From an uncultured Eubacteriales bacterium (GTDB lineage: Bacteria; Bacillota; Clostridia; Oscillospirales; Acutalibacteraceae), in contig CASFBL010000002.1 in NCBI GenBank assembly GCA_949292775.1, forward strand, positions 62,001-126,000: 64,000 bases of DNA, read 5' to 3'. The position numbers were made by a program, and so were the translations under genes. Below, in pieces: positions 41,965-51,557 of this stretch; the first letter of the stretch is position 1; the number at the start of each line of letters is the position of its first letter. The notes under the pieces are model-generated. The model saw nothing but the letters and a program-made list of their open reading frames with translations. It made no database searches and was not told where the DNA came from.

Positions 41965-42600
41965 TTATTTTTCAGATTCGGAAACAGAATCCTCTGTCTT
42001 CTTTTCTTTATAGAAGCTTGCGACCAGCCAATAGTAAAGCGGAATCACCAAAAAGACAATCCAGGTCGGGCTCCAAAGGTTTGCCAAAATGCCGAAGCAC
42101 AGGTAAATCAAAAGAGCGACTTCGGGAACCGGCATTGCGAGCAGCCGGGCTTTTTTGCTGCGGATGCAAAGCGCGCCGCCCAAGTGATAATAAATCGGCA
42201 GCAGCAGGAATATAAGCCATGCCGGGTGCCACAGATTCGCCGCGAACCCGAAAATCAGAAATACAATGACGACAATCAGCGGGAAGGGGAATTTCAGCAT
42301 TTTGATGCCCTTTTTCTGCAGCTCGGTCTTTTCTTTTTTTACTTTCTTCTTTTCGTCGTCTGCATTTTCTTCTGCACCGTTTAAAATATACTGGTCGTTT
42401 TCCGTGTTGAGCAGAGCGTCTAAAGACATGCCGTAAAGCTCCGCAAGCGCCATTAAATTGTCTGTGTCGGGCGAAGCCTCTGCGCGCTCCCATTTGGAAA
42501 TTGCCTGGCGGCTGATGCCCAGCTTTGCCGCGAGCGCTTCCTGGGAAAGTCCGTTTTCTTTTCGCAGCTGCACAAGGCGGTTTGCAATTTCAATATTCAT
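41965..42600 (-). CDS. XRE-type regulator with C-terminal membrane domain
   Basis: A 211-residue protein: an N-terminal HTH (RLVQLRKENGLSQEALAAKL then ISRQAISKWERAEASPDTDN), a charged KKKVKKEKTEL linker, and four hydrophobic segments in which the motif FAANLWHPAWLIFLLLPIYY is repeated as ILANLWSPTWIVFLVIPLYY. Such membrane-tethered XRE regulators are common in Firmicutes, where they sense envelope state. The start at 42600 has AAAGGAG upstream; the longer frame is not likely to be translated. Confidence 0.85.
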   Translation of the reverse strand: MNIEIANRLVQLRKENGLSQEALAAKLGISRQAISKWERAEASPDTDNLMALAELYGMSLDALLNTENDQYILNGAEENADDEKKKVKKEKTELQKKGIKMLKFPFPLIVVIVFLIFGFAANLWHPAWLIFLLLPIYYHLGGALCIRSKKARLLAMPVPEVALLIYLCFGILANLWSPTWIVFLVIPLYYWLVASFYKEKKTEDSVSESEK

Positions 42601-42741
42601 AAAGTATTGCTCCTTTTCTGGAAGAATGACAAGTTCATTATACCGGTGGCGAAACGATTTTACAACCAATTCCGGTTTGCAGCACCGGATTTTGGGCGCA
42701 ACCGGAGTTGCCATAAAACGGTTGCGGGAAGAAAAAACCGG

Positions 42742-43635
42742 TTAAATGCCCATTTCCTCACAGTTTTTCAGGTGTTCTTCGTAAGTGGCCGCAAAGCGGG
42801 ATTCATAAGGCGGTTCGGTGTCAATCACAAAATACAAATAGTCGGTGTCGTCCGGGTAAAGCGCTGCGTTGATAGAACTCATGCCGGGGTTGCAAATCGG
42901 CCCCGCGGGCAGCGCGTCACAGCGATAGGTATTGTAATAATATTTATAATGGTCAATTTTGTCAGGGTATTGGGTCTCGATAACACCGGTGCAGTATTTC
43001 ACCGTAACATCGCACTGCAGTTTCTTGCCTTTGTCAAGGCGGTTATAAAGCGTAGAAGCAATCAGTGTGCGCTGTTCGGCGGTGAATGCTTCTTTTTCAA
43101 TGATGGAAGCAATCGTCAGAATTTCGTGCACGGAATAGCCGAGCGCCTTGGCGCGTGTCTGCATTTCCTGTGTGAATTTTGACGAGAATGTAGATACCAT
43201 TTTCTGAATTACGGTGTTGGGGTCTGTGTTCTTTTCAAATTCATAGGTTGCGGGGAATAAATACCCCTCTAACGGGAAACAGACATTTTTCGCCGAACGA
43301 ACGCTGCTTAATATGCTGTATTTAGAAAGGTCGTAATTCTGTGCAGCTTCAATAAACTCATCGCTGCCGCAAATGCCCTTATCCTCTAAAAGCCAGGAAA
43401 GCCGCACAAGCGTGTACCCCTCCGGCACGGTGACCGTGACCAGGTTCGACTGTGCAACAGGCTGGGTTACGGGCGCATTGGTGCCGTCGGCATAAATTCC
43501 GCCGCTGTATGTGGTCTGCGGCGAGAAAACAGAACTTGTGGTTGTGGTGTCATCTTCTTTCCCATTTGACCCACAGGAAGCAAAAGTCACCAAGAGGACG
43601 AAAAGCAACAGGATAGAAATGATTTTACGCTGCAT
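42742..43635 (-). CDS. mltG: MltG-type endolytic murein transglycosylase
   Basis: A 297-residue YceG/MltG protein, which cuts glycan strands during peptidoglycan synthesis. The catalytic glutamate is in LTIASIIEKEA, followed by STLYNRLDKGKKLQCDVTV, PLEGYLFPATYEF and SIN(A)ALYPDDTDYLYFV, all diagnostic. The N-terminus (basic, hydrophobic, TFASC at about 17-21) looks like a lipobox, so it may be lipid-anchored rather than held by a transmembrane helix as usual, although phenylalanine at -3 is not typical. A Thr/Ser-rich linker follows. Confidence 0.9.
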   Translation of the reverse strand: MQRKIISILLLFVLLVTFASCGSNGKEDDTTTTSSVFSPQTTYSGGIYADGTNAPVTQPVAQSNLVTVTVPEGYTLVRLSWLLEDKGICGSDEFIEAAQNYDLSKYSILSSVRSAKNVCFPLEGYLFPATYEFEKNTDPNTVIQKMVSTFSSKFTQEMQTRAKALGYSVHEILTIASIIEKEAFTAEQRTLIASTLYNRLDKGKKLQCDVTVKYCTGVIETQYPDKIDHYKYYYNTYRCDALPAGPICNPGMSSINAALYPDDTDYLYFVIDTEPPYESRFAATYEEHLKNCEEMGI

Positions 43636-43718
43636 GGCGAACTCCTTAAAGCATAATTTTACTTATTCTATCATTTTTTTTGCTTTTTTGCAACCGAAAA
43701 GCAAAACCCGGCGCGTCT

Positions 43719-45074
43719 TTAGCCGACAATGTTGCGAATCCATTTTCCTTTCCGGTAACGGAAAGCTCCGAGAATGGTTTTATAGACTTCTTCTGCCATA
43801 ACCATGGCATATACGATATAGACCGGCTGTTTTAAGATGAGCCCGCCGAGGACAGCCATCGGCACGCCGATAGCCCACACGCCGGAAAAGTCCAAAAACA
43901 AAGCATATTTTGTGTCGCCGCCGCTGCGCAGAATACCGACGATAATAATGTAGTTATTTGTTTTAAAGGGCAAATACAAAGAGAAAATCAGCAAACAAGT
44001 TGCCGCCGCGGCGAAGGTTTCCGCCGGCAGGTCAAAAATAGAGATGATGGCTTTGCGCAAAGTAAATAGCATAAGTGCCAAAAACAGGGAAAACACAACA
44101 TTGGCGCGAAGCAGTACACGCGCGTGCCGCTTGGCGTCGCTTAAGCGGTTTGCGCCCATTTCGTTGCCGAGCACCACGCCTGTGGCAGACGCGAGCCCCG
44201 CGAACGCTGCAATGAACATTTCTTCGACGACCTGTGTCGCTGTTATAGCGGCAACGGGAATCACGCCCATTCTGCCGTAAACCAACGCATACATCGTTAC
44301 GCCGAGACCCCAAATGGACTCGTTAAAAATGACCGGCAGCGCGATTTTGAAAAAGTTGCGTACAAACGCGCGGTCAAAGGTAAACAATTCACGCAGTTTA
44401 GCGGCGCCTGCACTTTTTGTGGCATATACATAGGTCAAAATAGCGATGCACTCAAACAGCCGCGCAATCAGTGTGCCAATCGCTGCACCGCGCAACCCCA
44501 GTTGCGGGAATCCGAATTTCCCGTAAATCAGCGTGTAATTGATAACAGCGTTGATGCCAATTGCACAGCCGGTAATGATCACAGTAAACGCAACTTTGTT
44601 CACGGCCCGATAAAAATAGGTGTAGCATTGTGAAATTGCCTGAAACGGATAAGAGATTGCCACAATCGTCAAATAGCTGGCGCCCAGCGCGATGGCGTCC
44701 TGCTCCGGGGTGAAGATGCGCATGACGCGGGTCGGAATCAATACACCGGCAAGTGTAAAAATGAGCGCCGCGCTGACGCCGATGCACAAAGACAGCCCCA
44801 ATACCCGCCGGACATTGCGCAAATCTTTTTTGCCCCAAAACTGCGCAGTCAGAACGGTGGAGCCGCCGGCAACACCGAACAGCACCAGAGACAAAACAAA
44901 AAATACTTTGTTGGCAAGACCGACTGCGGCGAGCGAGGTCTCGTCCAAAGAGCCGATCATCACCGTGTCAATGACATTGAGAAAATTATTTAAAAGCGCC
45001 TGCAGTGCCACGGGAATGGCAATTGCAATCGTTTTTTTGTAAAAGCGCTTGTCATAATCCTGTAATTTCAGCAT
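43719..45074 (-). CDS. MATE family efflux transporter
   Basis: A 451-residue membrane protein with twelve hydrophobic segments in two related halves. First-half motifs NVIDTVMIGSLDETSLAAVG and AQFWGKKDLR, and second-half ATGVVLGNEMGAN, are the MATE signatures. It exports drugs or metabolites using a sodium or proton gradient. Substrate unknown. Divided from its neighbours by a terminator on one side; single gene. Confidence 0.9.
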   Translation of the reverse strand: MLKLQDYDKRFYKKTIAIAIPVALQALLNNFLNVIDTVMIGSLDETSLAAVGLANKVFFVLSLVLFGVAGGSTVLTAQFWGKKDLRNVRRVLGLSLCIGVSAALIFTLAGVLIPTRVMRIFTPEQDAIALGASYLTIVAISYPFQAISQCYTYFYRAVNKVAFTVIITGCAIGINAVINYTLIYGKFGFPQLGLRGAAIGTLIARLFECIAILTYVYATKSAGAAKLRELFTFDRAFVRNFFKIALPVIFNESIWGLGVTMYALVYGRMGVIPVAAITATQVVEEMFIAAFAGLASATGVVLGNEMGANRLSDAKRHARVLLRANVVFSLFLALMLFTLRKAIISIFDLPAETFAAAATCLLIFSLYLPFKTNNYIIIVGILRSGGDTKYALFLDFSGVWAIGVPMAVLGGLILKQPVYIVYAMVMAEEVYKTILGAFRYRKGKWIRNIVG

Positions 45075-45160
45075 GGTTCATTCCTGTCCCTTTCTTAGTC
45101 ATGCCCCGATAGTGTATCACACCCTTTCTGCTTTCGCAAGCAAAATTCTGAAAAAGCAAA

Positions 45161-45185
45161 AACCGTCTGTGAAAAGCAGACGGTT
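45161..45185 (-). terminator. terminator of the radical-SAM maturase gene
   Basis: Nine-base stem AACCGTCTG/CAGACGGTT, seven-base loop and on the minus strand a T-rich tail, 17 bases after the stop. Confidence 0.78.
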
Positions 45186-45202
45186 CAAAGAAAATATTAC
45201 TT

Positions 45203-46300
45203 TTAAAGGGTATTTGGCCTTTCATTCTGAAACGCCTCAAACAGCGGCAGGCATTCGGTGAAAAACCGGCGATAGGCTTCGCAGTAATCTTCGCTTTGCC
45301 GAGTGCGCTTGCAGCCGCCGGCGCGGCACATCGGGTAAAGCTTGCATGTGCGGCATTTCTCCGGCACAATAAGACTTTCTTTTAAAAATTCTATCGCAGT
45401 TTTAGAACTCGCCATAGCTTCAAAATCGTCGGTTAGAATATTGCCGAGCAGATAGTCGTCGGTGCAGTAAAAATCACATGGGTAAATGCTGCCGTTGCTT
45501 TCCGCAACAAATTGATGCGAACAGCGTCCCAAAATACCGCATTGCTCTGTCGGCAGCCCCAAATACAGGCGCACCCAGTTGTCAAACTGCCGAACGCTTA
45601 CATACTGCCCGCGCAGGTAATCTTCCGTATACAGCCGGAATATGCGAATCAAAAAATCACCGTATTGCTCGCTTGTCATAAAAAGCTCGCTTTGCGCTTT
45701 GGAATCAAACGGACGAAGACACGGAATGAATTGCAGATATCGAAAGCCGTTGTCCCGAAACCAGCGGTAGATACGCGCGCCGTTTTCAGCGCAATAGCCG
45801 GTGAGCACGGTGAGAATGTTGAATTCTACATGGTGCTTATTCAGAAGCTTTGCGGCAGAGAGAACCGCTTGGAAAGTGCTTTCACCGGACGGCGTTTTGC
45901 GGAATCTATTGCCTTGCTCGTCGCCGTCAAGACTTAAGCCCACCAAAAAGCCGTGTTCCGAGAAAAAGCTTGCCCATTCGTCGTTTAAAGTGGTGCCGTT
46001 GGTTTGCAAGCTGTAAAATACCGGGCTGTTTTTACGGTTCAGGCGTTTCACAGTTTTTGTAAACGCTTGGAAAAAAGGCAGCCCGATAAGTGTCGGCTCG
46101 CCGCCCTGAAAGGTAAATGATACCGCCTGTCCGTCGGCAAAGCGAAGAGATTTTTCAATCAGCCTGTCCGCCGTCGACTCGGTCATACAGGCAAAACGCG
46201 GACTTGCTCGGTGTTTTGCAACATCACGGTAAAAACAGTAGTCGCACGAAAGATTGCAAAGGGACGACGCGGGTTTAATCATCAACGAAACACAGGGCAC
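45203..46300 (-). CDS. radical SAM enzyme, anaerobic sulfatase-maturase type
   Basis: A 365-residue radical SAM/SPASM protein. The AdoMet cluster motif is CNLSCDYC (residues about 15-22) followed by FYRD, the glycine-rich motif is FTFQGGEPTL, and C-terminal cysteines (CDFYC, CRTCKLYPMCRAGGCKR) bind two further clusters. This arrangement is that of AnSME, which oxidises an active-site Cys or Ser of sulfatases to formylglycine; related SPASM enzymes modify peptides. No sulfatase or small peptide gene is seen beside it. GTG start with AAAGGAGG. Confidence 0.85.
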   Translation of the reverse strand: MPCVSLMIKPASSLCNLSCDYCFYRDVAKHRASPRFACMTESTADRLIEKSLRFADGQAVSFTFQGGEPTLIGLPFFQAFTKTVKRLNRKNSPVFYSLQTNGTTLNDEWASFFSEHGFLVGLSLDGDEQGNRFRKTPSGESTFQAVLSAAKLLNKHHVEFNILTVLTGYCAENGARIYRWFRDNGFRYLQFIPCLRPFDSKAQSELFMTSEQYGDFLIRIFRLYTEDYLRGQYVSVRQFDNWVRLYLGLPTEQCGILGRCSHQFVAESNGSIYPCDFYCTDDYLLGNILTDDFEAMASSKTAIEFLKESLIVPEKCRTCKLYPMCRAGGCKRTRQSEDYCEAYRRFFTECLPLFEAFQNERPNTL

Positions 46301-46409
46301 AAAAACGCCTCCTTTGCTCTTGCTGTGTTACAGCTGTTTTGCCTTTGTATTTCTGCCCGAAACGGACTGCCGTAATCATAGCACAGCGGCTTTTTTTCGT
46401 CAAGAAAGC

Positions 46410-46438
46410 AAAAAAATCCCCGCCCGAAAAGGGCGGGG
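46410..46438 (-). terminator. terminator of the hydrogenase operon
   Basis: GC-only eight-base stem CCCCGCCC/GGGCGGGG with a five-base loop and seven T on the minus strand, eight bases after the hydA stop. Confidence 0.9.
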
Positions 46439-46445
46439 CAAAATA

Positions 46446-48188
46446 TCAGTTGTATTTTTTACGCGCAACATAAGAGGTGTGCAGAACCTCATGCGCTTTG
46501 TGGCTGCCGGGCTCGCCGAGGAATTCGGCATAAAGCTGTTTGATAGCTTCGTTTTCGTGGGACTTGCGCTTCTGATTTTTTGCGTCGGCATCATAAAGTG
46601 CCTGTGCGCGTCTGGCCTTCAAATCCACGAAGTTGCGAACGACTGCGTGCTGAATCGGCTGACCGCCGCCGTTGATGCAGCCGCCGGGGCAGCCCATGAT
46701 TTCAATGAACTGATAGTCGGCAGTGCCGTCTTTGATTTTGTCCAGAATCACCTTGGCGTTTTTGGGGCCGCTTGCAACAGCTACTTTAATTTTGGTGCCG
46801 TCCACATCGTATTCGGCTTCCTTGACCTCTTTCATGCCGCGCACTTCTTTGAAGTCAACGCTTTCCAGCTCTTTGCCGGTCAGGGTTTCCACCGCGGTGC
46901 GAAGCGCCGCTTCCATAACGCCGCCGGTTGCGCCGAAAATGGTGGCTGCGCCGGTGGACTCGCCGAACGGATTGTCAAATTCCTCATCGGGCAGATGCTT
47001 AAAGAAGATGCCTGCGCTCTCAATCATCCGCGCGAGCTCACGCGTGGTAATTGCGATGTCCACATCCGGGTAGCCGGATGCCGCTTGATTCGGGCGCTTG
47101 GTTTCAAACTTCTTTGCCGTGCAGGGCATAACGCCTACGACAACCATGTCTTTCGGGTCAATGCCCATTTTCTGCGCATAATAGGTTTTCATGGTTGCGC
47201 CGAACATCTGCTGCGGCGATTTGCAGGTGGAAAGGTGCGGAATAAGCTCGGGGTAATAGTGCTCGCAGTATTTAATCCAGCCCGGTGAGCAGGAGGTGAT
47301 CATCGGCAGAACGCCGCCGTTCTGAACGCGGTCTAAGAATTCGTGTGCTTCTTCCACAATCGTAAGGTCAGCGGCAAAGTCGGTGTCAAACACCTTGTCG
47401 AAGCCTAAGCGGCGCAGTGCGGCGACCATTTTACCCTCGACATTGGTGCCGATGTGCATACCAAACGCTTCGCCGAGCGTCGCGCGAATGGACGGCGCGG
47501 TGTTGACGATGACGAATTTCTCCGGGTCATTGATGGCTTCCAGCACCTTGCCGGTGTCATCCTTTTCAACGATAGCGCCGGTCGGGCAGTTAACGATGCA
47601 CTGTCCGCAGGAAATGCACGAAACATTGGCAAGGTCTTTGTCAAACGCCGAGCTGATGTGCGTGTCAAAGCCGCGGGCGTTTGCGCCGATAACGGAAATG
47701 CCCTGTGCGTCGCAGGCAGCAACGCAGCGGCGGCAGAGAATGCACTTGTTGTTGTCGCGCACCATGTGTGCGGCGGAGTCATCGAAATCATAGTGAATCA
47801 TTTCGCCTGCAAAAGCGTTCTCATCATCTACGCCGAATTCCTTGCAAAGCGCCTGCAATTCGCAGGTCCCGCTGCGCACGCAGGAAAGACATTTCTTGTC
47901 GTGCGTGGAAAGAATCAGCTCAAGCGTGGTCTTGCGGGAATGGCGTACCCTTTCGGTGTTGGTGAACACTTCCATGCCCTCGCTTACCGGGTACACGCAG
48001 GCGGTCACTAAGTTTCTTGCGCCTTTCACCTCAACCATACAGATGCGGCAGGCGCCGATTTCGTTGATGTCTTTTAAATAGCAAAGCGTCGGAATCTCGA
48101 TACCGGCATATCTTGCCGCTTCGAGAATGGAGATTCCTTTCGGCACGCTTAAGGGCATGCCGTTAATTTGAATATTGACAGTTTCCAT
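46446..48188 (-). CDS. hydA: [FeFe] hydrogenase catalytic subunit, NADH-linked multimeric type
   Basis: A 580-residue hydrogenase. N-terminal [2Fe-2S] domain (CYLKDINEIGACRICMVEVK), a His-Cys cluster (HDKKCLSCVRSGTCELQALC), two [4Fe-4S] sets (CILCRRCVAAC and CISCGQCIVNC), then the H-cluster motifs TSCSPGW, MPCTAKKFE and EIMGCPGGCINGGGQ. It evolves or takes up H2. With HydB/C relatives upstream it forms an electron-bifurcating or NAD-dependent complex typical of fermenting clostridia. Start at 48188 (METVNIQIN) is preferred: AAGGAG lies seven bases before it, whereas a GTG three codons earlier sits inside the site. Confidence 0.95.
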   Translation of the reverse strand: METVNIQINGMPLSVPKGISILEAARYAGIEIPTLCYLKDINEIGACRICMVEVKGARNLVTACVYPVSEGMEVFTNTERVRHSRKTTLELILSTHDKKCLSCVRSGTCELQALCKEFGVDDENAFAGEMIHYDFDDSAAHMVRDNNKCILCRRCVAACDAQGISVIGANARGFDTHISSAFDKDLANVSCISCGQCIVNCPTGAIVEKDDTGKVLEAINDPEKFVIVNTAPSIRATLGEAFGMHIGTNVEGKMVAALRRLGFDKVFDTDFAADLTIVEEAHEFLDRVQNGGVLPMITSCSPGWIKYCEHYYPELIPHLSTCKSPQQMFGATMKTYYAQKMGIDPKDMVVVGVMPCTAKKFETKRPNQAASGYPDVDIAITTRELARMIESAGIFFKHLPDEEFDNPFGESTGAATIFGATGGVMEAALRTAVETLTGKELESVDFKEVRGMKEVKEAEYDVDGTKIKVAVASGPKNAKVILDKIKDGTADYQFIEIMGCPGGCINGGGQPIQHAVVRNFVDLKARRAQALYDADAKNQKRKSHENEAIKQLYAEFLGEPGSHKAHEVLHTSYVARKKYN

Positions 48189-48200
48189 TTGGCACACTCC

Positions 48201-49988
48201 TTATCTTTTCACAACCGCGCCGAATTTGCAGGTTTCCATGCAAACGCCGCACTTGATGCATTTTGTGATATCGATGGTATGGACTTCTTTGACCTTGCCG
48301 GAAATGGCGTCGGCGGGGCACTTTCTTGCGCACGCCGTGCAACCGCGGCATTTGTCAGCATCAATGGAATAAGTTGTAAGCGCTTTGCACACGCCCGCAG
48401 GGCAGTGTTTGTCGCGTACATGCGCCACATATTCTTCGCGGAAGAATTTGAGTGTGGCAAGCACGGGGTTCGGCGCCGTTTGACCAAGTCCGCAAAGGGA
48501 GTTTGCTTTGATATAGTTGCAAAGGTCTTCCAACCGGTCCAAGTCTTCCATGGCGGCTTTGCCGGAAGTGATTTTATCCAGCATTTCCAAAAGCCGCTTT
48601 GTACCGACGCGGCAGGGGGTGCACTTGCCGCAGGATTCGTCGACTGTGAAGTTTAAGAAGAACTTCGCGATGTCGACCATGCAGTTGTCCTCGTCCATAA
48701 CAATGAGACCACCGGAACCCATCATGCAGCCGATTGCGGTCAGGTTGTCGTAGTCAATCGGTGTGTCCATGAGCGAAGCAGGGATACAGCCGCCGGAGGG
48801 GCCGCCGGTCTGCGCCGCCTTGAATTTTTTGCCGTTCGGAATGCCGCCGCCGATTTCCTCGATGATTTCACGCAAGGTCGTGCCCATCGGGATTTCGACA
48901 AGGCCGGTGTTTTTAATTTTGCCGCCGAGTGCAAAGACTTTGGTGCCTTTGGATTTTTCTGTACCCATTGAGGCGAACCAGTCCGCGCCTTTTAAGATGA
49001 TTTGCGGAATGTTGGCAAAGGTCTCCACATTGTTTTCGGTGGTGGGCTTGCCGAACAAGCCTTTGACTGCCGGATAGGGCGGGCGGGGTCTCGGCTCGCC
49101 GCGGTTGCCCTCAATGGAGGTCATCAGCGCGGTTTCTTCACCGCAGACGAAAGCACCTGCTCCCAGGCGGACATGCAAATCAAAATCAAAGCCGGAATCA
49201 AATATGTTTTTGCCCAAAAGCCCGTATTCGCGCGCTTGCTCAATGGCAATCTTCAAACGCTTAACGGCAATGGGATATTCCGCACGAACATAGACATAGC
49301 CCTCGCTCGCGCCGGTCGCATAGCCGCAAATCGCCATTGCTTCGACGATACAGTGCGGGTCGCCTTCCAAAACGGAGCGGTCCATGAATGCGCCGGGGTC
49401 GCCCTCGTCGGCATTGCAGACAACATATTTCTGGTCCGCTTCGTTCGCCGCCGTAAAGCTCCATTTAAGACCGGTCGGAAATCCGCCGCCGCCGCGTCCG
49501 CGAAGCCCGGAGTCCTTTACAATTTGAATGACCTCGGCCGGAGTGTATTCTTTCAAGCACTTTGCAAGCGCCATATAGCCGTCAAACGCGATGTATTCCT
49601 CAATATTTTCAGGGTCAATCACGCCGCAGTTGCGCAGCGCCACACGGTGCTGTTTCTTATAGAAATCTGTTTCCTGCAAGGACTTGACATCGTCCATTGT
49701 GACAGTCTCATCATAAAGCAGACGCTTGACAAGACGGCCTTTCAAAAGGTGCTCTTCAACGATTTCAGGTACATCGGAAACCTGTACCTGGCTGTAAAAG
49801 CTGCCTTCCGGGTAGACGATCATAATCGGGCCGAGTGCGCAAAGACCGAAGCAGCCTGTGCGGACGACCTTCACTTCGTCCTGCAAGCCTTTTTTGGCAA
49901 TCTCCGCTTCCAGCGCTTCGATGATCGCCAGGCTGTTTGAAGAGGTACAACCGGTACCGCCGCAAACCAGAACATGGGAACGATACAT
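48201..49988 (-). CDS. hydB: NuoF-like NADH-binding subunit of the [FeFe] hydrogenase
   Basis: A 595-residue flavoprotein. A thioredoxin-like [2Fe-2S] part lies at the start (VCGGTGCTSS, GCFGLCALGP), then the FMN/NADH site (GRGGGGFPTGLKWSF, NADEGDPGAFMDR), the [4Fe-4S] motif SCGKCTPCRVGTKRLLEML, and two C-terminal ferredoxin clusters (CRGCTACARKC, CIKCGVCMETC). It passes electrons between NAD(H), ferredoxin and HydA. Spaced 12 bases before hydA and 15 after the preceding subunit. Confidence 0.94.
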   Translation of the reverse strand: MYRSHVLVCGGTGCTSSNSLAIIEALEAEIAKKGLQDEVKVVRTGCFGLCALGPIMIVYPEGSFYSQVQVSDVPEIVEEHLLKGRLVKRLLYDETVTMDDVKSLQETDFYKKQHRVALRNCGVIDPENIEEYIAFDGYMALAKCLKEYTPAEVIQIVKDSGLRGRGGGGFPTGLKWSFTAANEADQKYVVCNADEGDPGAFMDRSVLEGDPHCIVEAMAICGYATGASEGYVYVRAEYPIAVKRLKIAIEQAREYGLLGKNIFDSGFDFDLHVRLGAGAFVCGEETALMTSIEGNRGEPRPRPPYPAVKGLFGKPTTENNVETFANIPQIILKGADWFASMGTEKSKGTKVFALGGKIKNTGLVEIPMGTTLREIIEEIGGGIPNGKKFKAAQTGGPSGGCIPASLMDTPIDYDNLTAIGCMMGSGGLIVMDEDNCMVDIAKFFLNFTVDESCGKCTPCRVGTKRLLEMLDKITSGKAAMEDLDRLEDLCNYIKANSLCGLGQTAPNPVLATLKFFREEYVAHVRDKHCPAGVCKALTTYSIDADKCRGCTACARKCPADAISGKVKEVHTIDITKCIKCGVCMETCKFGAVVKR

Positions 49989-50003
49989 TGTTTTTCCTCC
50001 TTC

Positions 50004-50378
50004 TTATTTGGTGGCTGCGCCGACCGTGAAATCTACAATCGGGTTGCCGTTGACGATATGGTCGTTGACGACCTTAACTGCTTTGTCCGCAGTCATTTTT
50101 ACATAAGTTACCTTTTCCTTGCCGGGCTCCATGACCTCGACAATCGGCTCATACTGGCACATGCCGATACAGCCGGTCTGCGAAACGGTAACGCCTTTGA
50201 TGCCGCGCTTTGCTATTTCATCAACAAAAGCGTTGAGCACCGGGCGTGCGCCTGCCGCAATGCCGCAGGTCGCCATGCCGACCACGATACGAATATTGTC
50301 GTCGCCCGTGTCTTCCCGGACGGTCATTTTCTTTTTGGCGTTGTCGCGGATCGCCATCAATTCTTCAATCGATTTCAT
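50004..50378 (-). CDS. thioredoxin-like [2Fe-2S] subunit (HndB type)
   Basis: A 124-residue ferredoxin. Cysteines CG near residue 45 (MATCGIAAGARPVLNA) and CIGMCQYEPIVEV match the four-Cys thioredoxin-like fold of HndB. The start at 50378 is set by GGAGGTG six bases upstream. It overlaps the end of the histidine-kinase-like ATPase gene by 14 bases, a sign of translational coupling. Electron-transfer subunit of the NADH-linked hydrogenase. Confidence 0.88.
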   Translation of the reverse strand: MKSIEELMAIRDNAKKKMTVREDTGDDNIRIVVGMATCGIAAGARPVLNAFVDEIAKRGIKGVTVSQTGCIGMCQYEPIVEVMEPGKEKVTYVKMTADKAVKVVNDHIVNGNPIVDFTVGAATK

Positions 50379-50928
50379 TTGTAGCACCTCCGTACAAATC
50401 TTTCGTGTTTTCCTCTAAATATCCTTTAATCCATTGCACAACAGCGGGCTCGCTTAACGGCACGCCTGCCAAAACGCTTTTCACTTCAGCTGTATCCAGC
50501 ACAAATTCGCGTTCGTCGCGCTTTCGGCGAAACAGAAAATCGCGGTCTGTATTCATGGTGACAAGCGTGACGATTGTGGCATTTATATCCCCAAGCGGCG
50601 TGAAATCTACATGATCTGTGTTGAAAACCGCCTGTACATTGGTGCCGAGGCCGACCTTTGAGAAAATGTAAAGGCTGCCGCCGGTCTGTTCCGCCGCCAT
50701 TTTAAAAAGCGGAATCCCCATGCCGACCTTGCGGGTGGTGCGGGTCGTGTAAAACGGGTCCTGCACGGCTTTCAGCTGCTCTTCGGTCATGCCTTTGCCG
50801 TCGTCGTAAATGCCGATTGTCAGTGTGTGTGCGTCGGTGTTTTCCAGCACCTCAATGCGTATGGTCGCCGCGTCTGCGGCAATGGAGTTTTGTGCAATAT
50901 CCAGCACATTCAACGACAGTTCCCGCAT
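50365..50928 (-). CDS. histidine-kinase-like ATPase (HATPase_c) within the hydrogenase operon
   Basis: A 187-residue GHKL ATPase domain protein. The N-box is LDIAQNSIAADA, G1 is IYDDGKGMTEEQL and the G2-like segment is TRKVGMGIPLFKMAAEQTGG. There is no phosphoacceptor histidine or membrane part, so it is not a classical kinase; relatives are anti-sigma or switch-kinase-like. Such a gene is repeatedly found between hydrogenase subunit genes in Clostridia and may regulate expression or maturation. Start overlaps the previous stop by one base (TGATG). Confidence 0.85.
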   Translation of the reverse strand: MRELSLNVLDIAQNSIAADAATIRIEVLENTDAHTLTIGIYDDGKGMTEEQLKAVQDPFYTTRTTRKVGMGIPLFKMAAEQTGGSLYIFSKVGLGTNVQAVFNTDHVDFTPLGDINATIVTLVTMNTDRDFLFRRKRDEREFVLDTAEVKSVLAGVPLSEPAVVQWIKGYLEENTKDLYGGATNEID

Positions 50929-51425
50929 CAGACTTGATATTTTGCCAAAATGCCGGGGACATCGTCTTCGGTGATTTTGCCGTAAACTTCATCGTTGACA
51001 GTAAGGACGGGCGCTAACCCGCACGCACCGATGCAGCGGCAGGCTTCCAGCGAGAAGTTGCCGTCTTCTGTGCACTCGCCGGGTTCAATGCCGAGCACCT
51101 CGCTGATTTTGTCTAAAATCAACTGGGAGCCTTTGACATAGCAGGCCGTGCCAAGGCAGACGGAAATGTTGTTTTCCCCTTTGGGGGACAGTGAGAACTG
51201 CGCGTAAAAGGTGGACACACCATAGACTTTTTCCAGCGGTACATCCATGCCCTCCGCAATCATGATCTGCACTTCGTAAGGCAGGTAGCCGTAGATTTCC
51301 TGGGCTTCCTGCATAACATGCATCAGCAGGCTTTTGTCGCCTTTGCATTCCGCAATGACCGCCTCCAGCTTTTTAGCCTGTTCGGGCGTGCCCTTAAACG
51401 GAATCGTACTGATTTTTTTGAGCAT
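50928..51425 (-). CDS. hydC: NuoE-like [2Fe-2S] subunit of the [FeFe] hydrogenase (HydC/HndA)
   Basis: A 165-residue thioredoxin-like ferredoxin of the NuoE family: LPYEVQIMIAEGMDVPLEKV, the first cysteine in CLGTACYVKG, and the second pair in CRCIGACGLAP. First gene of the five-gene hydrogenase operon. Start at 51425 with AAGGAGG. Confidence 0.93.
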   Translation of the reverse strand: MLKKISTIPFKGTPEQAKKLEAVIAECKGDKSLLMHVMQEAQEIYGYLPYEVQIMIAEGMDVPLEKVYGVSTFYAQFSLSPKGENNISVCLGTACYVKGSQLILDKISEVLGIEPGECTEDGNFSLEACRCIGACGLAPVLTVNDEVYGKITEDDVPGILAKYQV

Positions 51426-51518
51426 TTATGTTTTCCTCCTTTGCGAAAGATGCGCGTTGCGCGGACAGAAACACATCGTTCCGAAAAGGGAGCGCTTGTT
51501 TCCGCACATACAAGACAT

Positions 51519-51524
51519 ATTATA
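51519..51524 (-). promoter_or_regulatory. -10 box of the hydrogenase operon
   Basis: A TATAAT (with CTATAATATG context) on the minus strand about 95 bases before hydC. No good -35 box stands at the right distance, so activator dependence or an alternative sigma factor is possible. Confidence 0.5.
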
Positions 51525-51557
51525 GCAGAGTGTCTGTTAAAAATCTATCATTTTTTA

